Shown: positions 1 through 8,976 of the stretch, in pieces | How positions within the stretch are numbered: the first letter of the stretch is position 1 | Layout of the letters: each line of letters opens with the position of its first letter | Source: Pedobacter panaciterrae | GTDB taxonomy: Bacteria; Bacteroidota; Bacteroidia; Sphingobacteriales; Sphingobacteriaceae | DNA length: 64,000 bases | Reading direction: 5' to 3' | Assembly: GCF_001636695.1 (NCBI RefSeq) | Contig: NZ_LGEL01000011.1 | Span: forward strand, 62,001-126,000 | Made by a program: the position numbers and the translations under genes | Notes under the pieces: generated by a model | Told to the model about the DNA's origin: nothing | The model's database searches: none | What the model saw: the letters and a program-made list of their open reading frames with translations, nothing else

Positions 1-1042
1 CTCTGATCAGTTTTATGCCTTCTTTATGGGGCAAGGTTCTTGCCAGCTCAGGCATAGCTGTACCAGGCTCTGTACTACCCATTCTGTAAGCCAAAATAGA
101 ATGATTGGCATCACCAGGTATAATGTCATAATCTAATCCTCCGGCACCACCACCAGCAGAAACAGGTGCTTTTCTAATTCCTAAATGATTAGGATTGGTT
201 TGCTCATATTCTAAAAACAAGCCAGTGTTGTATGCATCTCCTCCTTTGGTATGACAATGTGCGCAGTTAACGTCAAGATAAGCTCTTGCCCGTTGTTCCA
301 GACTGTAGTGCCTGGCATCAGCCCAGTTTGGCAATTGTGCCACTGCTCCTGTATCTGGTAATCCTTTTAGTATTCCTTTGGTTGCCCACGCCTTAAGTTG
401 ATTGGTACTTTGCCCGGCAATGGTTATGTTAAGGTTTCTGGCCTTTGGACCAATGGGAATTAAGACATCATTTTTAATATGGCAACGCTTACAGTCATTG
501 GTATTTGGAACCTGGTAATTTGTAAAGAGTTTATTTCCATCGTTATCCAATAGTGTAATTGGAATTTTTGCTCCTGTAATGTGTTTAATTGCCTCAGTTT
601 GCTCCTTGTTCCAAAGGTAATTCATCACCTTCCAGTTCTTATCCGAAGGGTCTTTAACCAGTAGCCTTGTTTCAATCATTATCTTTTGATGATTAACATT
701 AGTATAGGCAAAGTTTTTTACAATAATGGTCGAATCGGGAAAATCAAGAGCACCTGTTTCTGTATAGTTTATTGCAGCTCCTTTTGGTAAAACAATAAAG
801 CGGTCTTTAACGGCGTAATCGGTAAAGAGAGGGGTACTGATATCGTAGTGTAAAACTCCTTGGTTAGGCACAAGATCCTTTAGCTTATTTTTGAAGAAAC
901 CATAGTCAGACAGCTTTTCTTTGAACACAAAGCCACTGTTGTTTGCCAGCTGAACAGTTTTGTTTTTACACCCCTGTTCACTTAAAATCGAAAGTGAAAT
1001 GCTGAAAAGGAGAATAACCCCCAGAAGATAAGTTTTACGCAT
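1..1042 (-). CDS. Diheme c-type cytochrome, HNE_0200-like family (3' end off window)
   Basis: Reading the minus strand from the ATG at 1042 gives an open frame of at least 347 codons that runs off the window start. An N-terminal hydrophobic leader of about 20 residues indicates export; a Cys follows it (SEQGC), but the lipobox is weak. Two CxxCH heme c sites are visible: CKRCH at residues 184-188 and CAHCH at 260-264. The text between and around them (LFTDYAVKDRF, WNKEQTEAIKH, GGGAGGLDYDIIPGD) resembles the uncharacterised exported family modelled as TIGR03806. That family is known to occur as a two-gene pair with a parallel beta-helix protein, and exactly such a gene lies directly upstream (2337-1054, 11 bp away). 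Inferred role: periplasmic or outer-membrane electron-transfer partner of that pair. Substrate unknown. Family assignment is from memory of motifs. Confidence 0.8.
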   Translation of the reverse strand, partial: MRKTYLLGVILLFSISLSILSEQGCKNKTVQLANNSGFVFKEKLSDYGFFKNKLKDLVPNQGVLHYDISTPLFTDYAVKDRFIVLPKGAAINYTETGALDFPDSTIIVKNFAYTNVNHQKIMIETRLLVKDPSDKNWKVMNYLWNKEQTEAIKHITGAKIPITLLDNDGNKLFTNYQVPNTNDCKRCHIKNDVLIPIGPKARNLNITIAGQSTNQLKAWATKGILKGLPDTGAVAQLPNWADARHYSLEQRARAYLDVNCAHCHTKGGDAYNTGLFLEYEQTNPNHLGIRKAPVSAGGGAGGLDYDIIPGDANHSILAYRMGSTEPGTAMPELARTLPHKEGIKLIR

Positions 1043-1053
1043 TGATACTAATT

Positions 1054-2337
1054 TTACTTGCAGATATAAGGAGTAATGTCTGTGTTTGGTTTCCAGTTTT
1101 TAGGGTTGCTTATATTTAAAAAATCAGCATTTACAAATAGGTTTTCGCCAGTTTGTTTTATACAGATAGAATCGAGATTAGCTGCGGTTCCTTTGGTTAG
1201 GATATTACTTGAAATGCCATCGTACATGATAAAGGGAATGCGTTTGTTTTTTCTGGACGGATTGCTTGCATTTAATTGCTGTTCAACGGCTACCAGTATT
1301 TTACCAATGCGATGCTCGTAAGCTGCTTCAGGAAATGCAGGGCCCATTTCAATGGTATTGTCGTGAATGCTGATGTTTTTAGAAATGGGAAAGTAATTGT
1401 CATTTATTTTCTCACCGGCTTTTTCATCAACAGCAAAACCCGAAGCAATAGTTATTGAAGATGAATTGTTGTTGATAATGCGGTTGTTATAGATCTCAAT
1501 GTCTGATGCCGCTAATATAATAATCCCGCTTCCCGGTGATGCATTGCCTACACCCCATGAAGTGCCGAAGCTGCCGGCTTTTGCAAAGTTTCTGAAGTTA
1601 TTATCGTGAATGTAATTGTTGTAAGCTTTAACATGGCCCCCTTTTTTTGAAAGATCTGGTAAGTCGAACACAAGAAAGCCTGCGGTATTGTTGTAAAACT
1701 CATTGTCGTATACCTGAGCATTAGAGGTATTTTCGATTTCGCAGCCGGCAACATTTTTTGCTGCTTTACATTTCCTAACCACTGCGCTATCTGTTTGCCC
1801 AACATAAATGCCCGCATCTGATGAGCCTTCTGTATAGCAGTTTTCTATCAATACATTTTTGCACATGACAGGATAGATGGCATAGCCACCACTGGTGGAG
1901 TCTGCTTTACTCCAAACTGCATGAAGGTTGGTGATGATAACGTCTCGACTCTTGTTGATCTTTAGCAGATCTCCTTTGGAATCGCGGATCGTCATACCAT
2001 CAATTACAAAACCTTTTACGTCTGTTACCCTAATGCCTTCGCCGCCCTGGCTCTGCTCTTTAAAATCAAGAATAGTTTTGTCGTGCCCTTCGCCCTGGAT
2101 CATGATATAGTTTACCTGGGCTATGCTCAGGTTATCGAAGTTATAGGTGCCCTGTTTTAGTAAGATCCGGGTGCTGTCTTTTATCGATAGAAAAGCTTCA
2201 GCAATTTTCTGCTCATCTCCTGGTTTAAAGGTTAGCGTGGTTTTATAATTTCCATGTTGTGCTGACTGGTTTCCTGTACAAGAAAACAAAGATACAGTAA
2301 CCAGAAGTGCAATGAATAATGATGGTATGGTTTTCAT
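1054..2337 (-). CDS. Parallel beta-helix repeat lipoprotein (TIGR03805-like)
   Basis: The open frame begins at 2358, but the Met at 2337 is the better start: it gives a clean lipoprotein signal (MKTIPSLFIALLVTVSLFSC) and begins just after the stop of the receptor gene. The lipidated Cys is followed by about 400 residues of right-handed beta-helix rungs, seen as repeated motifs such as VLIENCYTEG, AQVYDNEFYNNTAG, IEIYNNRIINNNSS and ISIHDNTIEM. Beta-helix proteins of this kind bind or cleave polysaccharides or act as structural surface proteins; no catalytic residues can be assigned here. It sits between a TonB-dependent receptor and a diheme cytochrome in one minus-strand unit, matching the known two-gene pairing of this family with the cytochrome family. 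Function unknown; exported location well supported. Confidence 0.85.
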   Translation of the reverse strand: MKTIPSLFIALLVTVSLFSCTGNQSAQHGNYKTTLTFKPGDEQKIAEAFLSIKDSTRILLKQGTYNFDNLSIAQVNYIMIQGEGHDKTILDFKEQSQGGEGIRVTDVKGFVIDGMTIRDSKGDLLKINKSRDVIITNLHAVWSKADSTSGGYAIYPVMCKNVLIENCYTEGSSDAGIYVGQTDSAVVRKCKAAKNVAGCEIENTSNAQVYDNEFYNNTAGFLVFDLPDLSKKGGHVKAYNNYIHDNNFRNFAKAGSFGTSWGVGNASPGSGIIILAASDIEIYNNRIINNNSSSITIASGFAVDEKAGEKINDNYFPISKNISIHDNTIEMGPAFPEAAYEHRIGKILVAVEQQLNASNPSRKNKRIPFIMYDGISSNILTKGTAANLDSICIKQTGENLFVNADFLNISNPKNWKPNTDITPYICK

Positions 2338-2338
2338 A

Positions 2339-5089
2339 TTAAAGGATGTTGTATGCATAAGTTACATAATAGACGGCGCCAATATTTGGATTGGCAACAC
2401 CTGTTGAATAGTATTTGTTGGTAATGTTTGTAGCACCCAGCCTGATGCCAGAACGTGCTTTGATAAGTTTATAGCTTACCTGAGCATCTATAACTGCCGA
2501 ACTAGGCACCCTGCCCTCTGCTAAACCGCCGGAAACAACGTAAAAGTAGCCAGGTTTGTAACGGAGAGTGGTGCCAAATGACCATTCTTGCTTTTTACCG
2601 AAACCGCTGTTGCCAAATTCCATATTCACATGATAATGAGGGGTGTTAAAATTGTTGATCTGGCTATTGTTCTTATTTTTAATGTTGTCTGAAAAGTAGT
2701 TGACCTTTGCCAAAAAGTTGTGCGACAGATCTATACTCAGGCTTGCTGCATAGCCGTATGTATTTACGGTCTGCCCGCCATTAAAGGCAATATTATATTG
2801 AACATAGGTACTATGATCTTTAAAAGCCGTTACATCATCAGTACCAGGTGTGTTTGCTACGTTGGCATAGCCAATAAAGTTTTTCCAGGTAGAGAAATAG
2901 CCCAATACATCAAACATTACTCTTTTGCCAATTAAAGCGGCATAACCAAGCTCAAAGGCATTTACGGATTGTGGTTTAATGTCATTGTATTCAAATTTCT
3001 TTAATACTGAAGCATCGCCTGATTGCTGATAAGCAGATACACTTTCAAGTGTATAAGGTGGATATTGGTTGAAATGATAATTGTCGTTTAATAATAAAGA
3101 AGAACCTCCGGATGAGTAACTGTTGAATCCGTTAAGTGTATTTTGCAATGCCTGAATGTTTGAAGGAAAACTATAGGCATTTTGGTAAGAGAAACGAATG
3201 AAGTTGTCTTTTACAGGTTCATAGACCGCAGAAGCTCTTGAGGTTACTTTAGGGGAAGAAAACAGTGTGTTTTTGTCGTACCTGAAAGAAGTGCTAAGAC
3301 TTAATTGGTCATCGGCTAATTTCTTGGCCAGTTGAATGTAGGCACTGTATTCTTTTACATTAATTGGTTTGTCCTTATCTGGAAATAATGTGTTTTTACT
3401 GTTTAGACTATACAAGCGCCAGTTAACTCCTGCAATTACACTCATAAATTTAATTTTATCGGTAAAATTGTATTGCGCCTCGGCATTGTAGAGTTTACTG
3501 CGGTCAAGAAATAAAGTACCTCCTTCCGAAATAGGTGTATTGGAAATTTTTTCCTTAAGTGCGTTAAATTCCGGGGTCCCTAGTTGGGCACGACCCTGAT
3601 CTGCAAAGGCGCGGGCAGCTAAATGTGCATCATTTAGGCTGGCTCCACCTGCAAGTGAAGCAAGTAAAGCCCCGGTATATTCTGGATACCAGCCCCCGGT
3701 TGCGCCATCATAACTGGTTTTCCATGCTTCATTGATGTATTGGGCTGTAGGGCCTGCAATTATGGTTCTTCCGGAGTTTTCTGAGGTGGTATAAGCACGT
3801 ACAAACCAATTGTCGCTTTTCAGTTCTGCACGGTATTGTCCAACTTTAAAGTCTTTGAGCTGATAACGGGTATCATTGGTATATACAATGTTTCCAGTGC
3901 CGTACGTGCCAGACATAATGGCTTCCAGTTTAGGGTTTATTTTATACCTTAATTCTGCATTTACTTTGAATAGCCTTGCCTTATTATCCAGATAACCGTA
4001 TTCGGGATATCCTGTTCTGGCCACATAGTTAGGCTTAGCCAGTAGGGGTTCAATAAGGGGAGCAAGGGAAGGATCCCCTGCTAATGCTCCCTCTAAGAAC
4101 GGATTAATATCTGCATTGGTTGCTCCGCCATAGTAATTTACACCATTATAGTTTGGGTCTGTAAACCTATTCCCGGGACCATTTTTATTGGTGCTGTCGG
4201 TAGCCACCCAGTCGTTTGCCTGTGTATATTGTGAGTTAATTTTAAAAGCCAGCTTTTCGTTGATCTTGGTGGCATAACGTATTGCCCAATCATAATATGG
4301 CGATGGACCTACGGGGTCATAACTGCTACTGTTTTTAACATGGTTTACTCCTTGTGTTATGAGTACGCTTAAACCCTGATATTTAAACGGATCCTTTCCG
4401 GTCATTACCATAGTTCCATTTAAACCTCTTGAACCATATAATGCAGATGATGCTCCTGAGAGTACTTCAATGTTATCGACATCTAACTGGGTTAAACTAA
4501 TAGCGGAGCCCAGAGGGAAGTTAAGACCTGGCGCCTGGTTGTCCATTCCATCAACAATCTGCGTGAAATTGGTATTCCCGCTGGTATTAAATCCTCTTGT
4601 GGAGATGCTGGTAAAACCAATACTTGAAACCGTTACATCAACTCCTTTTAAGCCCTGGATCATATCCATATAATTCAGCTGAGGTGAATTGCTGATATCC
4701 TTACTGCTGAGCTGCTCGATAGTAACCGGAGAGGAGAGTTTTTTCTGTACAACCCTGCTCGCAGAAACCACTACTTCCTGTCCAAGTATAGATGTAGGGT
4801 TAATGGTAATCTCAATTGGGGTAGTGGTATTTTGCACATCAACTTCTTTAGTTTCAAAACCAATGGAAGAGATGATAAGTACAACAGGTAATTTCTTTTT
4901 AGTGGTCAGCTGAAATCTTCCCCTGTCATCTGAATAAGTTCCTTCCGAAGAATTCTTTACATGGATGGATACCGCTGGTGCTGCTTCTTGTGTCGCACTG
5001 TTTTTAATAGTTCCTTTGATAACCTGAGCGTTTAGGTTGACAAACGATAAGAGAAAAGCGATCAATAAAAATAGTCTGGTTACTTTCAT
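2339..5089 (-). CDS. TonB-dependent outer-membrane receptor
   Basis: A 916-residue protein with a signal peptide (MKVTRLFLLIAFLLSFVNLNAQ), an N-terminal carboxypeptidase-regulatory-like Ig domain (residues about 22-110, typical of Bacteroidota receptors), a plug domain (about 120-235; LKGVDVTVSSIGFTSISTRG and NIEVLSGASSALYGSRG are classic plug sequences) and a beta-barrel to the end. It imports a large or scarce substrate across the outer membrane using TonB energy. No SusD-like partner follows, so it is not a standard glycan-utilisation pair; instead a beta-helix lipoprotein and a diheme cytochrome are immediately downstream. A LytTR-type regulator is upstream, 82 bp away. The ligand cannot be read from sequence; the cytochrome hints at a metal, redox compound or steroid/hydrophobic substrate, but this is a guess. 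Confidence 0.93.
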   Translation of the reverse strand: MKVTRLFLLIAFLLSFVNLNAQVIKGTIKNSATQEAAPAVSIHVKNSSEGTYSDDRGRFQLTTKKKLPVVLIISSIGFETKEVDVQNTTTPIEITINPTSILGQEVVVSASRVVQKKLSSPVTIEQLSSKDISNSPQLNYMDMIQGLKGVDVTVSSIGFTSISTRGFNTSGNTNFTQIVDGMDNQAPGLNFPLGSAISLTQLDVDNIEVLSGASSALYGSRGLNGTMVMTGKDPFKYQGLSVLITQGVNHVKNSSSYDPVGPSPYYDWAIRYATKINEKLAFKINSQYTQANDWVATDSTNKNGPGNRFTDPNYNGVNYYGGATNADINPFLEGALAGDPSLAPLIEPLLAKPNYVARTGYPEYGYLDNKARLFKVNAELRYKINPKLEAIMSGTYGTGNIVYTNDTRYQLKDFKVGQYRAELKSDNWFVRAYTTSENSGRTIIAGPTAQYINEAWKTSYDGATGGWYPEYTGALLASLAGGASLNDAHLAARAFADQGRAQLGTPEFNALKEKISNTPISEGGTLFLDRSKLYNAEAQYNFTDKIKFMSVIAGVNWRLYSLNSKNTLFPDKDKPINVKEYSAYIQLAKKLADDQLSLSTSFRYDKNTLFSSPKVTSRASAVYEPVKDNFIRFSYQNAYSFPSNIQALQNTLNGFNSYSSGGSSLLLNDNYHFNQYPPYTLESVSAYQQSGDASVLKKFEYNDIKPQSVNAFELGYAALIGKRVMFDVLGYFSTWKNFIGYANVANTPGTDDVTAFKDHSTYVQYNIAFNGGQTVNTYGYAASLSIDLSHNFLAKVNYFSDNIKNKNNSQINNFNTPHYHVNMEFGNSGFGKKQEWSFGTTLRYKPGYFYVVSGGLAEGRVPSSAVIDAQVSYKLIKARSGIRLGATNITNKYYSTGVANPNIGAVYYVTYAYNIL

Positions 5090-5171
5090 TGTGTTTGGAT
5101 TTGGTTAATGCAATATAGATTACAAAACCATCTGTATACAATGATTAGCGCGGGTTTGGGATGAAATAGGG

Positions 5172-6086
5172 TTATAATGGGGTGAATGGGAATGTAGAAG
5201 TTGTATTGTTAAGGTATTGCTCAAATTGTTTTTGATGCGATGCTGATACAGGAATCTGCAAGCCTGGTAATGGATCAAACTGAAGCACATAACCTTTGTG
5301 TGTTTTCTTTGAGGAAGACACGGTTTTAATATTGATGGTGTACGACCTGTGAACCCTTATTAAGCCGGAATAGCTACAAGTTGATTCAATCTTTTTTAAT
5401 GTGGTACGGATAAGTTCTGTTTTAACTTCTCCTCCCAACAGGTAATGAACATCTACGTAGTTATCTTCAGATTTAAAGAACAAGATGTTATTCGGATGAA
5501 GAGTTAATATGATTTTCCCGTTTTCATCTTCAATCAGCAGATTGTCCGAAAGGGGTTTGTGTTCTGTTGCTACCAATGAAAGGTTGTGTGCCAGTTTGTA
5601 TTGCTGCGCACCGAATAAAATCAATAATGAAATTATATAGGGAGGGATGGCTATGAGTATGGTATAATTGAATGTGTCAAGGTAATTACTCACAGACAGG
5701 TCGGGGTGATTGTTCAACAGCCAGTCGCAGCCCATTATGCCAAAGGTTAAAATTAGTATTTCTCCAAGAAACCAAAAGAAATACTGTCCATAAGTAAGGT
5801 ATTCTAAATGCAGCCATTTCCACAATGCAAATTGAGTAAACAGGAGGGTTAACCCTCCTGTAATTGAAAATATGCTAAAGATTTTAAACAGGTCAAATTT
5901 ACTTGCATTCTCGTACCATCTGTTGATGTTAAAAGGCACGAATGTATACATGAAAAGTAAGCTGATTATAGTAACCAGGCTAATAAATATTATCTTATTA
6001 GTGGATGAGTTAAGTATAAGGAAACGACGGTCCAGTGCACTTTTAAGTACAGCGTAATTGACGGAAAGCGGTGTAGTCCTTGCCAT
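5172..6086 (-). CDS. Membrane-anchored LytTR DNA-binding regulator
   Basis: 304 residues. The first 190 carry four hydrophobic helices (IIFISLVTIISLLFMYTFV, FKIFSIFSITGGLTLLF, YFFWFLGEILILTFGIM, TILIAIPPYIISLLILFG). The last 110 form a LytTR domain: NNILFFKSEDNYVDVHYL, the LIRVHRSYTINI core, and the terminal helix. LytTR domains bind imperfect direct repeats in promoters. There is no receiver domain, so it would sense through its membrane part rather than by phosphotransfer. It lies 40 bp after the second Ser/Thr kinase and 82 bp before the TonB-receptor unit, all on the minus strand. It could therefore be the last gene of the kinase operon or a local regulator of the receptor; the sequence does not decide. 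Confidence 0.85.
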   Translation of the reverse strand: MARTTPLSVNYAVLKSALDRRFLILNSSTNKIIFISLVTIISLLFMYTFVPFNINRWYENASKFDLFKIFSIFSITGGLTLLFTQFALWKWLHLEYLTYGQYFFWFLGEILILTFGIMGCDWLLNNHPDLSVSNYLDTFNYTILIAIPPYIISLLILFGAQQYKLAHNLSLVATEHKPLSDNLLIEDENGKIILTLHPNNILFFKSEDNYVDVHYLLGGEVKTELIRTTLKKIESTCSYSGLIRVHRSYTINIKTVSSSKKTHKGYVLQFDPLPGLQIPVSASHQKQFEQYLNNTTSTFPFTPL

Positions 6087-6126
6087 GCAACAGGATGCTT
6101 AATATTTGGTACTGAAATTTAAGCAT

Positions 6127-7656
6127 TTATTGTGGAACTTCCTTCAAGTCTGTTTTTTTTAACCAACCCTTTGTAACCTCTCCATCATTATTGGTAAGGG
6201 TTACATAAATAAAGTTACCCTGTTCATCAATTACCTCGAATTTGGAATTAACCCATAGCCCTAAGACTCCACGGCTTGGTGCATTATTATTAGGTGAATC
6301 ATGGAAATAGATTGTAGTTTTAGGGATTCTGTATTTTTTACCTTCGCTAAAAATGACAGGTTCCTGCGGCCCTTCTTTTTTCGGTTCAGCGGGAGGAGGT
6401 GTAGGTTTAGGTGTACTGGCTCCGGTTTGACGTTCAAATTCTTTTTTTAAGCTGTCCTGATCTGTTTGCTGTGCTGTGGTATCTAAAATGATAGGCTTGA
6501 TTTCCGTGGTGGTATCAGGTATTACTTCTTCAGTCTGCTGAGGGATATCCTGATGAACTATATTTGTAGAATCAGTCACCAGCTCTTTTCTTGTTTCAAG
6601 ATCTTTAAAAAAGAAAGCATATGCTGAAAGCATCCCTAGCATTATAATAGCCAGGATCATTAAAGTAAGCAAAGGCTTCGACACACGAACTCCTGAAGAT
6701 GATGGTGCTTCCACTACATTTGTTATTGCTACTGCTGGCTTTGCAATACTATTATGGCTATTGTGCAATACTGCATCTTGCAGGGCCATTCCACTGGCAA
6801 ATCTGCTTTCAGGCTGTTTCTCCAGGCATTTTTTGATAATGTCTAACAACCAAACAGGCACGTTCATTTCTCTTGTTTTTATATCTTCAGACCAGTTTTC
6901 CGGTAGCTGAGCTCTTCTCAGTGCTAACAAATCGGGTACCTGCTTTTCCATATGGGCAAGCATTACAGAGTTGCGCGCCGTTTCTCCTTTATTAATTAGT
7001 GGAAAAGGAACTGTGCCGGCCAGAAGCTCATAAAGTATTACGCCATAACTATACACATCCGTTTGAAAGAACATTTCGCCATCATGCTGTTCTGGCGCCA
7101 TAAATTCAACTGCACCTGCATGTCTTACACTGCTGCGGCGTTGCTCATCAGACATGATTGCCAATCCGAAATCAAGGAGAATGTAATTCCCGGTATCCGT
7201 ATTGAACTTTACATTATTGCTTTTTATATCACCATGTTTAACCCCAACCCTATGACAATGCGAAAGGGCATTTGCAAGCTGTTCTGCAAGTTTAATGGTT
7301 TCTCTTATCGTAAATATCGGATTGTGTGGCGACTTTAATAATTCCTCTAAATCAGGCCCTTCAATATATTCCATTTCAATAAATGGAAAAGAGCCACTTT
7401 CTGTCAGACCTGAATTAAGAATCTTAACTACATTCGGGTTAGGTACTTCGTTTACTTTTTTTAGTTTTTCAACCTCGTTCTTAAAGTTCCTGAAATTTCT
7501 ATCGTCCGTATTTTCAGTATGAATAGGTGTTGGCAATATCTTTACTGCAGTAATAATGGCCCCCATTCTTTTACCCTTGTAAACAGAACCCTGCCCGCCT
7601 GTACGTAGGGCCCCCATGTTCTCTAATCCTTCTGTTATGGTAAATACTTTGCTCAT
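6127..7656 (-). CDS. Transmembrane Ser/Thr protein kinase with SH3-like outer domain
   Basis: 509 residues. Kinase domain 1-285: Gly loop RTGGQGSVYKG (19-29), ATP Lys39 (AVKI), catalytic Asp143 in HGDIKSNNV and DFG at 162-164. The catalytic motif is HGD rather than HRD, a non-RD form; the essential Asp and the Asn-rich loop are kept, so activity is likely. A transmembrane helix follows at about 329-350 (LTLMILAIIMLGMLSAYAFFF), then a Pro/Thr-rich linker and a C-terminal bacterial SH3-like domain (about 440-509, KKYRIPKTTIYFHDSP through GWLKKTDLKEV). Inferred topology: kinase inside, SH3-like domain in the periplasm, where such domains can bind peptidoglycan, parallel to PASTA domains on actinobacterial PknB. 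Tandem duplicate of the preceding kinase; 17 bp gap. Confidence 0.93.
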   Translation of the reverse strand: MSKVFTITEGLENMGALRTGGQGSVYKGKRMGAIITAVKILPTPIHTENTDDRNFRNFKNEVEKLKKVNEVPNPNVVKILNSGLTESGSFPFIEMEYIEGPDLEELLKSPHNPIFTIRETIKLAEQLANALSHCHRVGVKHGDIKSNNVKFNTDTGNYILLDFGLAIMSDEQRRSSVRHAGAVEFMAPEQHDGEMFFQTDVYSYGVILYELLAGTVPFPLINKGETARNSVMLAHMEKQVPDLLALRRAQLPENWSEDIKTREMNVPVWLLDIIKKCLEKQPESRFASGMALQDAVLHNSHNSIAKPAVAITNVVEAPSSSGVRVSKPLLTLMILAIIMLGMLSAYAFFFKDLETRKELVTDSTNIVHQDIPQQTEEVIPDTTTEIKPIILDTTAQQTDQDSLKKEFERQTGASTPKPTPPPAEPKKEGPQEPVIFSEGKKYRIPKTTIYFHDSPNNNAPSRGVLGLWVNSKFEVIDEQGNFIYVTLTNNDGEVTKGWLKKTDLKEVPQ

Positions 7657-7673
7657 AGTGTTGTGGTTGTTAT

Positions 7674-8966
7674 TTAAAATTCAGGAACATCATTAACCAA
7701 TCCGTCCTTTGTTTTTTTAGTTGTTTTCGGTTTGATGGTGTCCGTTTTATTTACAGGAACAGTTTGCATGGTATCCGAATTCACAGGTTTAACAGTCTTT
7801 TTCGGTGCAGTTTTTGGACTGCTCTTTACTGGCTGTGTTGGTTTACTTACAACGTTAGCGCTGTCTGTTTCAGTACCCTTACTGTGATTTAAAATCAAAT
7901 TTATACCAAATGTAGCTAAACAAATAAATAATATAATTCCGGTAATTACAAATGCTTTTGTTTTGGTGCCTTTTTGATATTTTTCAACCAGATTGGTTAG
8001 TCGCCCGTTCTCGGCTTTCAGCTCATCTATTACGGCATTAACCTGTTCGCTGTTAAGAACATTCTGGTTACTGTTGCTAACCGCCTCATATAAGCCAACA
8101 CCGTCATGGAATCTTTTATCGGGATCTTTCTGCAGGCATTTTTCTATGACCTGGAGTAACCGGGCCGGAACCATCATTTCATGCGCTTTTTTTTCTTCAG
8201 ACCATTCGAGTGGTAAATGGTTTTTACGAAGACCCATCAAATCGGGTACCTGCTTTTCGATATGTGAAAGCATAACCATATTACGTGATGTTTCTGCTTT
8301 ATTAATAAGGGGAAATGGAACTGTACCAGCTAAAAGTTCATAAAGAATAATACCATAGCTATAAATGTCTGACTGGAAAAGCATTTTGCCATCATGCTGT
8401 TCAGGTGCCATGAATTCTACTGCGCCAGCATGACGTAAGCTGGAACGGCGCTGTTCATCAGACATTACTGCCAAACCAAAATCAAGCAGTATATAGTTGC
8501 CTGTAGCTGTATTGAATTTAACGTTGTTACTCTTAATATCGCCGTGTTTAACACCTACCTTATGACAATGCGCAAGGGCATTTGCCAGGTGATCAGCCAG
8601 TTTTATGGTTTTCCTTACGGTAAATATCGGATTATGTGGAGGTTTCAGCAGATCTTCAAGATCAGGGCCTTCAATATATTCCATTTCTATAAATGGAAAG
8701 GAACCGCTTTCTGTTAGACCTGAGTTTAATATTTTGACCACATTTGGACTGGGATCTTCGTTAACTTTCTTTAGTTTCTCAACCTCATTCTGGAAATCTC
8801 TGAAATTCTTGTCCTCTGTGTTTTCTGTATGGATGGGTGTAGGCAATAGTTTTACAGCCGAAAGAATAGCACCCATTCTCTTACCTTTGTATACAGACCC
8901 TTGCCCACCGGTGCGTAATGCACCCATATTTTCCAATCCTTCTGTTATAGTAAATACTTTTGCCAT
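7674..8966 (-). CDS. Transmembrane Ser/Thr protein kinase with charged periplasmic tail
   Basis: 430 residues; the kinase domain (1-290) is nearly identical to that of the next gene, with Lys39, HGDIKSNNV (Asp143) and DFG (162-164) in the same positions. After it come a coiled-coil-like stretch (LKAENGRLTNLVEKYQKG), one transmembrane helix (AFVITGIILFICLATFGINL, about 345-364) and a tail of about 65 residues rich in Lys, Pro and Thr with no recognisable fold. The twin kinase instead ends in an SH3-like domain, so the pair shares an input-independent catalytic core but differs outside the membrane. It sits 10 bp after the FHA gene, in an operon with a PP2C phosphatase and a SEDS-PBP fusion. 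Likely phosphorylates FHA-binding sites on partner proteins of this operon (inference). Confidence 0.93.
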   Translation of the reverse strand: MAKVFTITEGLENMGALRTGGQGSVYKGKRMGAILSAVKLLPTPIHTENTEDKNFRDFQNEVEKLKKVNEDPSPNVVKILNSGLTESGSFPFIEMEYIEGPDLEDLLKPPHNPIFTVRKTIKLADHLANALAHCHKVGVKHGDIKSNNVKFNTATGNYILLDFGLAVMSDEQRRSSLRHAGAVEFMAPEQHDGKMLFQSDIYSYGIILYELLAGTVPFPLINKAETSRNMVMLSHIEKQVPDLMGLRKNHLPLEWSEEKKAHEMMVPARLLQVIEKCLQKDPDKRFHDGVGLYEAVSNSNQNVLNSEQVNAVIDELKAENGRLTNLVEKYQKGTKTKAFVITGIILFICLATFGINLILNHSKGTETDSANVVSKPTQPVKSSPKTAPKKTVKPVNSDTMQTVPVNKTDTIKPKTTKKTKDGLVNDVPEF

Positions 8967-8976
8967 TTGTTTATAA

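Noticed and set aside
8605-8976. Plus-strand ORFs antisense to both kinases (also 7295-7522)
   Set aside because: The same antisense frame appears opposite both duplicated kinases, so the similarity comes from the kinases, not from a gene.
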